From positions 62,001-126,000 of the forward strand of contig JAIUOD010000002.1 of NCBI GenBank assembly GCA_020161405.1: a DNA stretch of 64,000 nt, given 5' to 3'. Below the pieces are notes generated by a model that saw nothing but the letters and a program-made list of their open reading frames with translations, was not told the DNA's origin and did not search any database. The first letter of the stretch is position 1. Every line of letters starts with the position of its first letter. Shown piece by piece: positions 53,018 to 61,144 of the stretch. The stretch comes from Pseudomonadota bacterium (GTDB lineage: Bacteria > Pseudomonadota > Alphaproteobacteria > Caulobacterales > Aquidulcibacteraceae). A program made the position numbers and the translations under genes.

Positions 53018-54427
53018 TTGTCCATTTTATCCAATTTACCAATTGCAATGATATGCGCTTTTGCCATTCTTGCATTTGCAACAATTGCTTATTTCTTGAA
53101 TGCAAGAATGGCATTGGTGCTTGTTAATAATGCCAAGGCAAAGAATGAGCGTATAAATTCTTTACCTTTATATCATGGTTGGTATGCCGCACTTTTAGTT
53201 GGTTTGCCGTCTATTGTCTTTTTGGCTTTGGCAAATCTTGTTAAGTCGCCAATTATTAATTCAATTATGCGCACAAAATTGCCTGCTGATGTAAAATCAA
53301 TGGGCAGTGACCAAATATCATTATTTTTACTTGATGCGCACAAAATTGCCTTTGGTGGTCAGCCATCACAAGTAAATGCACAATTAGAAAGCTTTGCCAG
53401 TGAATTAGGTAATTGGGATGTAGTATTTGTGATTGCAATAAGTCTTGTCGCAATTGCATTTGCAGTTTTCGGTTATTATTTCTCGCGTTCAAAAGTGTTT
53501 GCCGAGTATCGCGCACGCAATGCCGTAGAGGCTATTGTTAAAGGCCTTATGATTTTGGCGGCGAGTATTGCGATTTTAACAACCTTTGGGATTGTTCTTT
53601 CGCTTATTTTTGAGACTATAAAATTCTTTAATTTTTATAATCCATTTTCTTTTCTTTTTGGCACACAATGGTCGCCGCAAGTTGCAATTCGCGCGGACCA
53701 AGTTGGTCAATCAGGTTCATTCGGTGCGGTTCCGCTTTTCCTTGGCACATTCATGATTATGATAATTGCCATGTGCGTTGCGGTTCCTGTCGGCCTTGGC
53801 TCTGCGGTATTTTTATCTGAATATGCGTCTGAAAAGTCGCGTGCCTTTATCAAGCCCGCTTTAGAGCTTTTGGCAGGTATCCCAACTGTTGTTTACGGCT
53901 TCTTTGCGCTTTTGACAGTTGCGCCATTCATTCGTGATTTGGGCAATTCACTAGGGCTTGAAACCTCATCGCAAAGTGCGCTGGCGGCAGGCATTGTTAT
54001 GGGTATTATGATTATCCCATTCATTTCATCTTTATCCGATGACGTTATTAATTCAGTGCCACAGGCATTGCGTGATGGCTCTTATGCAATGGGTGCGACC
54101 AAGTCTGAAACTGTTGGGCGTGTGGTTCTTCCTGCGGCATTACCCGGTATTATAGGCTCTATCCTTCTTGCGGTGTCGCGTGCATTGGGTGAGACAATGA
54201 TTGTGGCAATGGCGGCGGGGCAAAATGCCAATTTATCGCTAAACCCACTTGATATGATGACAACTGTGACGGTGCAGATTGTTATGCTCCTTACCGGTGA
54301 CCAAGAATATGACAGCCCAAAAACCCATGTTGCCTTTGCGCTTGGCTTTGTATTGTTTGTTGTAACTTTGATTTTGAACATTATCGCACTTCGCGTGGTG
54401 CAGAAATATCGTGAAAAATATGACTGA
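53018..54427 (+). CDS. pstC: phosphate ABC transporter permease PstC
   Basis: 469 residues, against 319 in E. coli; alphaproteobacterial PstC proteins have an extra N-terminal part, here about 180 residues with two helices and a loop. The permease core begins near residue 170. The conserved region EYASEKSRAFIKPALELLAGIPTVVYGFFAL and the EAA-like loop ALRDGSYAMGATKSETVGRVVLPAALPGIIGSILLAVSRALGETMIVAMAAG identify PstC. The start codon is TTG at 53018 with AGGGGT 8 bp upstream; no ATG lies nearby in frame. Overlaps pstA. Controlled by the Pho box upstream. Confidence 0.95.
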   Translation: MSILSNLPIAMICAFAILAFATIAYFLNARMALVLVNNAKAKNERINSLPLYHGWYAALLVGLPSIVFLALANLVKSPIINSIMRTKLPADVKSMGSDQISLFLLDAHKIAFGGQPSQVNAQLESFASELGNWDVVFVIAISLVAIAFAVFGYYFSRSKVFAEYRARNAVEAIVKGLMILAASIAILTTFGIVLSLIFETIKFFNFYNPFSFLFGTQWSPQVAIRADQVGQSGSFGAVPLFLGTFMIMIIAMCVAVPVGLGSAVFLSEYASEKSRAFIKPALELLAGIPTVVYGFFALLTVAPFIRDLGNSLGLETSSQSALAAGIVMGIMIIPFISSLSDDVINSVPQALRDGSYAMGATKSETVGRVVLPAALPGIIGSILLAVSRALGETMIVAMAAGQNANLSLNPLDMMTTVTVQIVMLLTGDQEYDSPKTHVAFALGFVLFVVTLILNIIALRVVQKYREKYD

Positions 54428-56159
54428 TAAAACCCTTTCTTCAAAAGAAATTATCCAATCAAGGCTTAAGGGTCGTTATAATGCGGAAATGCGTTTTAAG
54501 GCCTTTGGGATTGGCATGGTGATTGTTGCTATTATTGCCTGTCTTGTACTTTTGGTTTCAATTTTTATTCAAGCAAGCCCATCTTTCACGGAAAGCCGTT
54601 TAAAGATTGATGTTAATCTTGATGCCGCAAAAATTGACCCATTAGGCCAAAGGCAAATCGCCGATATTCGCGCACAAGGTGACTTTAATGGTGTTATTGT
54701 TGATTCATTAGTGAAGCATTTTCCAAATGCTGAAAATGATGGTTCAATAGATGATTTAATGGAAATGGTTGCGAATATTGCTGCCAACCCGCTTGCGATT
54801 TATGTTTCAAAACATCCTGATTTAGTTGGAAAAACTATAAAGGCTGATTTGGCGCTTAATGATGATGTTGATATGTTTCTAAAGGGTGGCTTTGGTAAGT
54901 TGGAACGCACAAATGTTTCCAACATTACTGTAAATCAATTGCCGGACGGTTCATATCAATTTACCTCTTCGCAAGAAGGATTTGGTGGAGTTAAAACCCA
55001 AATTGTTGGCCTTATTTCACAAACATTTGCACAAAAGAAAAATCTATTGGCAATCAAACAAGCAAAATTAAAAACTTTGCAGGAAGCCAAAGATAAAACC
55101 CCAGAGCAAAATGTTGAAATTTCACAAATTGAAGGTGAAACCTCAGAGCTTGAAAGCTTTGTAAATAACTTTGGTGCGGTAACTAGTTCAAACAGTGATC
55201 TGTCACTATCGGATAATGTTCCCTCTGTTTTAATATTAGGCGGCAATGGCGCTTTTAAGGCCACTAATTTAAATGAAGGTAAAATCGATACACGAACTTT
55301 AGTGGCACCAAATGCTCCAATCAAAGATATCAAAATAGTGGTTGTGAATTCTGCTGAAGATACACGTCCATTAGGTGATAGGGCAGCTTCACTTGGTCTT
55401 TTGATGAAAGATAGCGGTTTGGTAAAAATCCGCCCGAATATTACTTTATTGACACGCTCTGACTCAAATGATCCAGAAATGTCGGGGGTCTTATCGGCGA
55501 TTATTGGATCATTATTTACTTTGTTGGTTACCTTTGTAATAGCGGTTCCAGTTGGTGTTATGGCGGCAATTTATTTGGAAGAGTTTGCGCCAAAAAATTG
55601 GCTTACTGACTTGATTGAGGTGAATATTAACAATCTTGCAGCGGTTCCGTCGATTGTGTTTGGTTTGCTTGGTTTCTCTGTATTCTTGCACTTCTTCCAA
55701 ATGCCGCGTTCTGCCCCTGTTGTTGGTGGTATTGTATTGTCATTAATGTCACTTCCAGTGGTGATTATCGCGTCACGCGCTGCATTAAAGGCAGTTCCGC
55801 CATCTATTCGTGAGGCAGCATTAGGAGTTGGCGCATCAAAAGTGCAGGCGGTTTTCCACCACGTGCTTCCGCTTGCAATGCCTGGCATTATGACAGGTTC
55901 AATTTTAGCCATGGCACATGCATTAGGTGAAACTGCACCGCTTTTGATGATTGGTATGGTGGCCTTTATCGCCGACATTCCAAAAAGCCTTTCAGATGCG
56001 GCAACAGTTTTGCCAGTTGAAGTATTTATGTGGGCAGGGCGCCCTGAACGTGCATGGGATGCGCGTACATCGTCTGCCATCATTGTTTTGTTGATTTTTA
56101 TGTTAATAATGAATGCGGTTGCAATTTTCCTTCGCCGCAAGTTTGAGCGTAGGTGGTAA
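54420..56159 (+). CDS. pstA: phosphate ABC transporter permease PstA (long alphaproteobacterial form)
   Basis: About 579 residues against 296 in E. coli. One helix near residues 30-52 is followed by a soluble region of about 300 residues (DUF3333-like), largely periplasmic, with a helical stretch around residues 200-245 ([33 protein letters not shown]). The permease core starts near residue 360 ([27 protein letters not shown]). [45 protein letters not shown] is the conserved PstA loop. The ATG at 54420 overlaps pstC by 8 nt; a GTG at 54411 is an alternative. The soluble part is longer than in most relatives I know. Confidence 0.95.
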   Translation: MTDKTLSSKEIIQSRLKGRYNAEMRFKAFGIGMVIVAIIACLVLLVSIFIQASPSFTESRLKIDVNLDAAKIDPLGQRQIADIRAQGDFNGVIVDSLVKHFPNAENDGSIDDLMEMVANIAANPLAIYVSKHPDLVGKTIKADLALNDDVDMFLKGGFGKLERTNVSNITVNQLPDGSYQFTSSQEGFGGVKTQIVGLISQTFAQKKNLLAIKQAKLKTLQEAKDKTPEQNVEISQIEGETSELESFVNNFGAVTSSNSDLSLSDNVPSVLILGGNGAFKATNLNEGKIDTRTLVAPNAPIKDIKIVVVNSAEDTRPLGDRAASLGLLMKDSGLVKIRPNITLLTRSDSNDPEMSGVLSAIIGSLFTLLVTFVIAVPVGVMAAIYLEEFAPKNWLTDLIEVNINNLAAVPSIVFGLLGFSVFLHFFQMPRSAPVVGGIVLSLMSLPVVIIASRAALKAVPPSIREAALGVGASKVQAVFHHVLPLAMPGIMTGSILAMAHALGETAPLLMIGMVAFIADIPKSLSDAATVLPVEVFMWAGRPERAWDARTSSAIIVLLIFMLIMNAVAIFLRRKFERRW

Positions 56160-56160
56160 T

Positions 56161-57021
56161 ATGTCAGTAATTGAAACCCAAACAATTGTGAATTCACAGG
56201 AGAAGAAATTGGTTGCCGAAATAATTTCAAACCCAAATGGAACCAATATGATGTTGGATGACGAAATCACCAAAGTTCGTGCACGCGGCGTTGATGTTTT
56301 CTATGGCGCAAAACAAGCATTATTTGACGTTAACATTGATATTCCAAAAAAATCTGTAACCGCCTTTATCGGTCCATCAGGTTGCGGTAAATCAACTTTC
56401 CTTCGTTGCATTAATCGTATGAATGATACAATTGATACATGTCGCGTTTCAGGTAGCATTTTGATTGACCAATTAGATGTTAATTCAAAATCTGTTGATC
56501 CTGTTATGCTTCGTGCCAATGTTGGTATGGTTTTCCAAAAGCCAAATCCATTTCCAAAATCGATTTTTGAAAATGTTGCTTATGGCCCAAAAATTCACGG
56601 CCTTGCACATAAAAAATCTGAATATGAGGAAATCGTTGAAACCTCGCTTCGCAAAGCTGGCCTTTGGGAAGAAGTCAAAGACCGTCTTGATAGCCCTGGT
56701 ACTGGCCTTTCAGGCGGTCAGCAACAAAGATTGGTTATTGCGCGCGCTATTGCGGTAAATCCTGAAATCATTTTGATGGACGAACCATGTTCAGCACTTG
56801 ACCCAATTGCAACCGCAAAAATCGAAGAATTAATCGATGAATTGCGTACAAATTATTGCATCATCATTGTTACACACTCAATGAGCCAAGCGGCAAGGGT
56901 TTCCCAACAAACCGCATTTTTCCACATGGGTAAATTGGTCGAAGCTGGCCCAACCGAAACCATGTTCACCAATCCAAAAGACACAAGAACACAAGATTAT
57001 ATCACAGGAAGGTTCGGCTAA
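56161..57021 (+). CDS. pstB: phosphate ABC transporter ATPase PstB
   Basis: 286 residues from the ATG at 56161, one base after the pstA stop, with GTAGGTGG upstream; a longer frame from 56113 overlaps pstA and is unlikely. Walker [33 protein letters not shown] (a PstB hallmark), signature [14 protein letters not shown], Walker [16 protein letters not shown] and the H-loop [19 protein letters not shown] are intact. An N-terminal extension of about 40 residues precedes the ATPase fold. It ends YITGRFG as in most PstB. Confidence 0.97.
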   Translation: MSVIETQTIVNSQEKKLVAEIISNPNGTNMMLDDEITKVRARGVDVFYGAKQALFDVNIDIPKKSVTAFIGPSGCGKSTFLRCINRMNDTIDTCRVSGSILIDQLDVNSKSVDPVMLRANVGMVFQKPNPFPKSIFENVAYGPKIHGLAHKKSEYEEIVETSLRKAGLWEEVKDRLDSPGTGLSGGQQQRLVIARAIAVNPEIILMDEPCSALDPIATAKIEELIDELRTNYCIIIVTHSMSQAARVSQQTAFFHMGKLVEAGPTETMFTNPKDTRTQDYITGRFG

Positions 57022-57022
57022 T

Positions 57023-57736
57023 ATGGACCATACAGTAAAAGCATTCTCCGAAGAATTAGAAGGCCTATTTTCAAGCGTTTCACGTATGGGCGGCATGGCC
57101 GAAAAAGCCTTGATTGACGCCATTCGTGCAATGGTAACACGCGATACAAAACTTGCGACCACCGTTATTGATGGCGATAGATATATTGATGACATGCAAC
57201 GTGATATTGAAAAACGTATCATGCGTCTTTTGGCACTTCGTCACCCAATGGCGAAAGATTTGCGTCAAACAATTGCGGCTTTAAAACTTGCCGCCGATAT
57301 TGAACGTATTGGCGATTTGGCACGCTCGATTGCAAAACGCGCAATCACAATTGTTGACCATGAACCAATTGCCCTTGTTCGTTCGGTTGAAAGAATGGGC
57401 AAAATTGCAAGTGCACAATTAAAGCAGGTTTTGGATGCCTATAATTCACACACTGTTGGCGGTGCAATTTCGGTTTGGTTCCAAGATGAAGAATTAGACG
57501 ATCATTATGCCTCGCTTTTCCGTGAACTTCTTACTTATATGATGGAAGATCCGCGCAAAATTGGCCCTGCAACACATTTGTTGTTCGTTGCAAAAAATAT
57601 TGAACGCATTGGCGATCATTGCACTAATATGGCTGAAGTAATCCATTTCCTTGAAACTGGCGAAGAATTAGTTGGCGAAAGACCTAAAGGCGAACCTTTG
57701 GGCCCAATTCCAACCAACCCAAATTCTGAAGATTAA
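57023..57736 (+). CDS. phoU: phosphate signalling complex protein PhoU
   Basis: 237 residues forming two PhoU three-helix repeats. Each repeat has the metal-binding signature: RHPMAKDLRQTIAALKLAADIERIGDLARSIAKRA in the first and HLLFVAKNIERIGDHCTNMAEVIHFLETGE in the second. It couples the transporter state to PhoR and limits phosphate uptake. Start 1 nt after the pstB stop. The phoB gene follows after 19 bp. Confidence 0.97.
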   Translation: MDHTVKAFSEELEGLFSSVSRMGGMAEKALIDAIRAMVTRDTKLATTVIDGDRYIDDMQRDIEKRIMRLLALRHPMAKDLRQTIAALKLAADIERIGDLARSIAKRAITIVDHEPIALVRSVERMGKIASAQLKQVLDAYNSHTVGGAISVWFQDEELDDHYASLFRELLTYMMEDPRKIGPATHLLFVAKNIERIGDHCTNMAEVIHFLETGEELVGERPKGEPLGPIPTNPNSED

Positions 57737-57755
57737 ACCCAAGAAGGACGCCGCT

Positions 57756-58445
57756 ATGACGCCCTATATTTTAATTGTTGAAGACGACCCCGCAATCGAG
57801 GCATTATTGGCCTATAATCTTGAAAAAGAAGGTTATAAAATCAATGTTGCCAAAGATGGCGAAGAAGCACTTTTAACCATCGCTGAAAAGCAACCTGATA
57901 TGATAATCCTTGATTGGATGCTTCCAAAAGTATCGGGCATAGAGGTTTGCCGAAGGCTGCGTCAACGCAATGAAACCAAAAATGTTCCTATCATAATGCT
58001 TACCGCGCGTATTGATGAAACAGATCGAATTCGTGGTTTTGAAACTGGCGCTGATGATTACATAAATAAACCTTTCTCTGTTGCGGAATTAAAAGCACGT
58101 GTGAAAGCGGTGATGCGCCGTATTCGCCCTGCTTTGGCAGATGAGATTGTAAAATATTCGGACATAGAGGTGGATAGGGTTTCACACCGCGTTCGCCGTG
58201 CAGGCAATGAAATCCATCTTGGCCCAACCGAATTTAGATTACTTGACCATTTAATCCAACATCCTGGGCGCGTTTTTTCGCGTGAACAATTATTGGATGC
58301 GGTATGGGGCAATGATGTATATGTCGAAGCGCGCACAGTTGACGTTCATGTCGGCAGATTACGCAAAGCCATAAATATCGCCGGCGTTCCTGATATTATA
58401 CGAACCGTCCGCGCCAGTGGCTATAGTTTGGATGCCAAGGTTTAA
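57756..58445 (+). CDS. phoB: phosphate regulon response regulator PhoB
   Basis: 229 residues from the ATG at 57756 with AGAAGGA upstream; a longer frame from 57672 overlaps phoU and has no ribosome site. The receiver domain has acidic residues E9/D10, the phospho-acceptor D53 in ILDWMLPKVSG and the K in NKPF. The OmpR-type winged helix ends with LDAVWGNDVYVEARTVDVHVGRLRKAI. It binds the Pho box at 52934. Its stop overlaps by 3 nt the end of the convergent secreted-protein gene. Confidence 0.97.
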   Translation: MTPYILIVEDDPAIEALLAYNLEKEGYKINVAKDGEEALLTIAEKQPDMIILDWMLPKVSGIEVCRRLRQRNETKNVPIIMLTARIDETDRIRGFETGADDYINKPFSVAELKARVKAVMRRIRPALADEIVKYSDIEVDRVSHRVRRAGNEIHLGPTEFRLLDHLIQHPGRVFSREQLLDAVWGNDVYVEARTVDVHVGRLRKAINIAGVPDIIRTVRASGYSLDAKV

Positions 58446-59146
58446 TTTGAAATCGGCTTAGACCATGCAAGTGGGTGTGTTGCAAGATGCGCATCAACCT
58501 CTAAATCTTTTTGGCCTTCTTTGATAATTATTTCTTTTTCAAAAATAACAGGCTTTGTCCAAGTACGGGTTTGGGTTTCATAACTAACACCCATGCCGCC
58601 GCCTGTATATTTTGTATAGCCAGTTTCAACATCAACATTGGCTTGCCCCTGTAAATCAGCTTCAGCATGAAGGAAATAACGCCCCGGTTTCATATTTGGA
58701 AAACTAAAGCGGCCATATTCATCGGTTTCGGCATAAAAAGAATATTTATTAAATCTTGGGTCAACGCGAAGTTCGCGTATTTGTTCATTTTTATCATTTC
58801 TATTTTTTTTGAATAGATTAATATATTCGGCATTATATGGCGTTATTGGATAAAGAAACACTTTATGCTTTTTGGCAAATACAATTGGGTTCTTTTTAGT
58901 AAATACAAGCGCATCATAACCACGTTCATTGGCCTGCGTATATAAAACACCATTTATTGTTATTTTGCCATATTCTAAGGCCTTTTTTGTGGCTTCTTCA
59001 TCGAATTGCTGTTTTGGCGCAATAAAGTTTGTTGCGTCTTTTTGCGCACGTTGGTTGGCAACATCATAAACAGATTTGGGGCCAGCGATTGCAGAAGTTG
59101 CAATTAAAATAGTTGGAATAAAAATAGATAATATAGTTTTTTGCAT
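58442..59146 (-). CDS. exported carboxypeptidase-regulatory-like protein (paralog 1)
   Basis: 234 residues with a signal peptide (MQKTILSIFIPTILIATSAIA|G). The body includes an N-terminal part ITINGVLYTQAN, then KVFLYPITPYNAEYINLFKK, and the block FYAETDEYGRFSFPNMKPGRYFLHAEADLQG, which is the strand-turn-strand pattern of carboxypeptidase-regulatory/transthyretin-like domains. It is one of three tandem paralogs (58442-60558) sharing this architecture. No function is known; such domains often bind or decorate secreted or surface material. The gene is convergent with phoB (stops overlap). Phosphate control is not implied. Confidence 0.75.
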   Translation of the reverse strand: MQKTILSIFIPTILIATSAIAGPKSVYDVANQRAQKDATNFIAPKQQFDEEATKKALEYGKITINGVLYTQANERGYDALVFTKKNPIVFAKKHKVFLYPITPYNAEYINLFKKNRNDKNEQIRELRVDPRFNKYSFYAETDEYGRFSFPNMKPGRYFLHAEADLQGQANVDVETGYTKYTGGGMGVSYETQTRTWTKPVIFEKEIIIKEGQKDLEVDAHLATHPLAWSKPISN

Positions 59147-59151
59147 AATTT

Positions 59152-59838
59152 TTACCGATTTATCATTAGTCTTGCATCTATTTTCTTTAAACTTTCGCCT
59201 TCTTTGATTTCAATAAATTGTTCGAAAGTAGCCAAAGTTTGCCATTTGACGGGTCTTAATTCCATATGTTTTGTAATAGTTGTGCCTTGATACGGGTCTT
59301 GATGAATTGAACGTTCACCTGTGTCATAGGACTTATTAACGCTTCCACTTAATGTACGCTCTGCGTAAATGAAATATTTTCCAGGTTTCATTTTATGAAA
59401 TTGAAAAAAACCATTTTTTCCAGTCATTGAATATATTGAATATTTATAAAGCCTTGGGTCAACATCAATTTGATAAGTTTTACCATCATTTTTTGAAGTG
59501 TATTTACGCGATAATTTCATATATTCATCAAGATATGGCGTATATGGAAAAATTATGACTTTTTGATTTTCTGGATAAACAGGCAATACTTTATATCTTG
59601 CACCAAATTTTGGCGCATCTTCACCCCAATAATAAGTTCGTGAATAAAGATTGCCTTCTATCAATGTAGAACCAATATCTATTGCTGATTTTGTATAAGT
59701 TTCATCGAATTTTTGCGACATTGAAACGTGAATTACGCCATCAGAAGTAATATATTCGCGTGAATTTTGAGCATTTGAATTTGTTGCAATTGAACAAAAA
59801 ATACAAAAAGATAATAGAAATGAAAGCTTTAACTTCAT
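59152..59838 (-). CDS. exported carboxypeptidase-regulatory-like protein (paralog 2)
   Basis: 228 residues, signal peptide MKLKLSFLLSFCIFCSIATN with cleavage near SNA|Q. It aligns with its neighbours through TLIEGNLYSRTYYWGEDAP, VIIFPYTPYLDEYMKLSRKY, RLYKYSIYSMTGKNGFFQFHKMKPGKYFIYAERTLSG and a C-terminal strand FEQFIEIKEGESLKKIDARL. The start directly follows the stop of paralog 3, and no clear ribosome site is seen, so coupling is likely. Function unknown. Confidence 0.75.
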   Translation of the reverse strand: MKLKLSFLLSFCIFCSIATNSNAQNSREYITSDGVIHVSMSQKFDETYTKSAIDIGSTLIEGNLYSRTYYWGEDAPKFGARYKVLPVYPENQKVIIFPYTPYLDEYMKLSRKYTSKNDGKTYQIDVDPRLYKYSIYSMTGKNGFFQFHKMKPGKYFIYAERTLSGSVNKSYDTGERSIHQDPYQGTTITKHMELRPVKWQTLATFEQFIEIKEGESLKKIDARLMINR

Positions 59839-60558
59839 TTATTTAACATTCTTTAAAATAGGGTGATCGGGGTTTTGCAACATTCTTACATCAATTTCTA
59901 AAACCTTATCATCTGGCTTTAATTCAATGAATTTTTCTGCATAAGCGATAGCAGACCAATAACGCGTTTGATTTTCATATTTAGTTACGCCAACTTGACC
60001 ATAATAAGGGTTAAAATCTGAAACGGATCGCCCCGTTGCGACGGTTTCATTATAACTTCCCTTAACTTGTTTATCGGCATAAATCATATAGCGGCCGGGT
60101 TTCATATTATAGAAAGTAAAGCGACCATATTCATCAGTTTGTGCATAATAATGCAATTCATGAACTCTAATATCTGGCTCGATAGAGATTTTTTGCTTAC
60201 CGCGATAAAAACGATATTTTTTTACAAGCCCGATAAATTCTTGATAATATGGTGTAACGGGGTATAAATGCACCCTTTGATTAGCCGCAGGAACAGCCTT
60301 TGCCCCGACATTTAAAAGTGGTGCATCGCTTCCATCGCTTGCTGTTCGTGTATATAAAACGCCTTGAATATTTATATTGCCAGTTTCAAGCATATTGCGC
60401 GTAGTGGCTTCATCAAATGGTAGTTTAGGGCTTATTATTTTTACTTCATTTTGCTGCGCTTTTTCATTCATTTCGCGCAAAACACTTTGCGCATTTGCAA
60501 CATTAATGCAAGAAAATGACGCGATGGCAATTGCGAAATATTTTATTCCAGTTTTCAT
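59839..60558 (-). CDS. exported carboxypeptidase-regulatory-like protein (paralog 3, first of operon)
   Basis: About 239 residues from the ATG at 60558, which has GGAGGGGGG upstream; the signal peptide is MKTGIKYFAIAIASFSCINVANA|Q. It shows the shared pattern INIQGVLYTRTASDGSDAP, RVHLYPVTPYYQEFIGLVKKYRF, ELHYYAQTDEYGRFTFYNMKPGRYMIYADKQVKGSYNETV, ending in FIELKPDDKVLEIDVRML. It heads the three-gene operon; the strong ribosome site is found only here. Function unknown. Confidence 0.75.
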   Translation of the reverse strand: MKTGIKYFAIAIASFSCINVANAQSVLREMNEKAQQNEVKIISPKLPFDEATTRNMLETGNINIQGVLYTRTASDGSDAPLLNVGAKAVPAANQRVHLYPVTPYYQEFIGLVKKYRFYRGKQKISIEPDIRVHELHYYAQTDEYGRFTFYNMKPGRYMIYADKQVKGSYNETVATGRSVSDFNPYYGQVGVTKYENQTRYWSAIAYAEKFIELKPDDKVLEIDVRMLQNPDHPILKNVK

Positions 60559-60657
60559 TTTGCCCCCCTCCAAGCAATTTGTCACTTAATAAGCGTGAAT
60601 TGGGCAAATGTAAGGCGAAAAAACCACAAATTGTTGTTACGCTTTGGTATATATGTT

Positions 60658-60975
60658 TTATATCATTCCCAAAAGCCGCATTTTAATTGCGAAACCTTTG
60701 ATAGCAGCATTGAATTGCCCATTATTTGCCGCCCGATCAATTAAATTATTGATTTCCAACAGCTTTTCACAAAGGTTTTCTTGGCTTTGTTCTAATTGCG
60801 CCATTTGAAGCTCTTTAATTCGGCCCGAAATGCTATCATTTGCTATCAAACGCGACGCATTCCCGCTCGCACCATATGGCGAATAACCCGCAATCATATA
60901 AGCATCAGTTTGCGACTTACCCCGCACAATGGATTGCGCAAATTTTTCATGTTTTGGATTTGATAATATTGGCAT
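60658..60975 (-). CDS. terminase small subunit-like protein (orphan, possible phage remnant)
   Basis: 105 residues from the ATG at 60975; the frame is open for another 135 bp upstream through GC-rich hairpins, which is unlikely to be coding. The N-terminal half (NPKHEKFAQSIVRGKSQTDAYMIAGYSPYGASGNASRLIANDSISGRIKEL) matches the DNA-binding region of phage terminase small subunits, followed by a helical tail. No other phage gene is nearby. Small proteins of this type occur alone in many alphaproteobacteria, so it may be a domesticated DNA-binding protein rather than a leftover. Confidence 0.7.
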   Translation of the reverse strand: MPILSNPKHEKFAQSIVRGKSQTDAYMIAGYSPYGASGNASRLIANDSISGRIKELQMAQLEQSQENLCEKLLEINNLIDRAANNGQFNAAIKGFAIKMRLLGMI

Positions 60976-61021
60976 GCCTGTATGATAGCATGATGGGGCG
61001 GGGTGGGGATATCCCCTGCCT

Positions 61022-61142
61022 TGCAAATCAAAGATTTGCGGGGGAGGCGCACTAATTAATTCCTTTTCGCATACGTGAACGGGCTTCTTTCGAAGCCCGC
61101 CACCCTTCACCCGCCTTTGGCGGGAGCTTCCACAAGGGAAGC
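61022..61142. repeat. cluster of hairpins between clpB and the terminase-like gene
   Basis: Four inverted repeats in 120 bp: GCAAATC/GATTTGC (about 61022-61038), GGGCTTC/GAAGCCC (61081-61098), CCCGCC/GGCGGG (61110-61124) and GCTTCC/GGAAGC (61126-61142). The last lies right after the clpB stop (minus strand). None has a clear T-tract, so they look like REP-style 3' stabilising elements more than classical terminators. Confidence 0.65.
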
Positions 61143-61144
61143 AA

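Noticed and set aside
55571..56236. 221-residue minus-strand frame opposite pstA/pstB
   Set aside because: Fully antisense to conserved coding sequence, with no recognisable domain.
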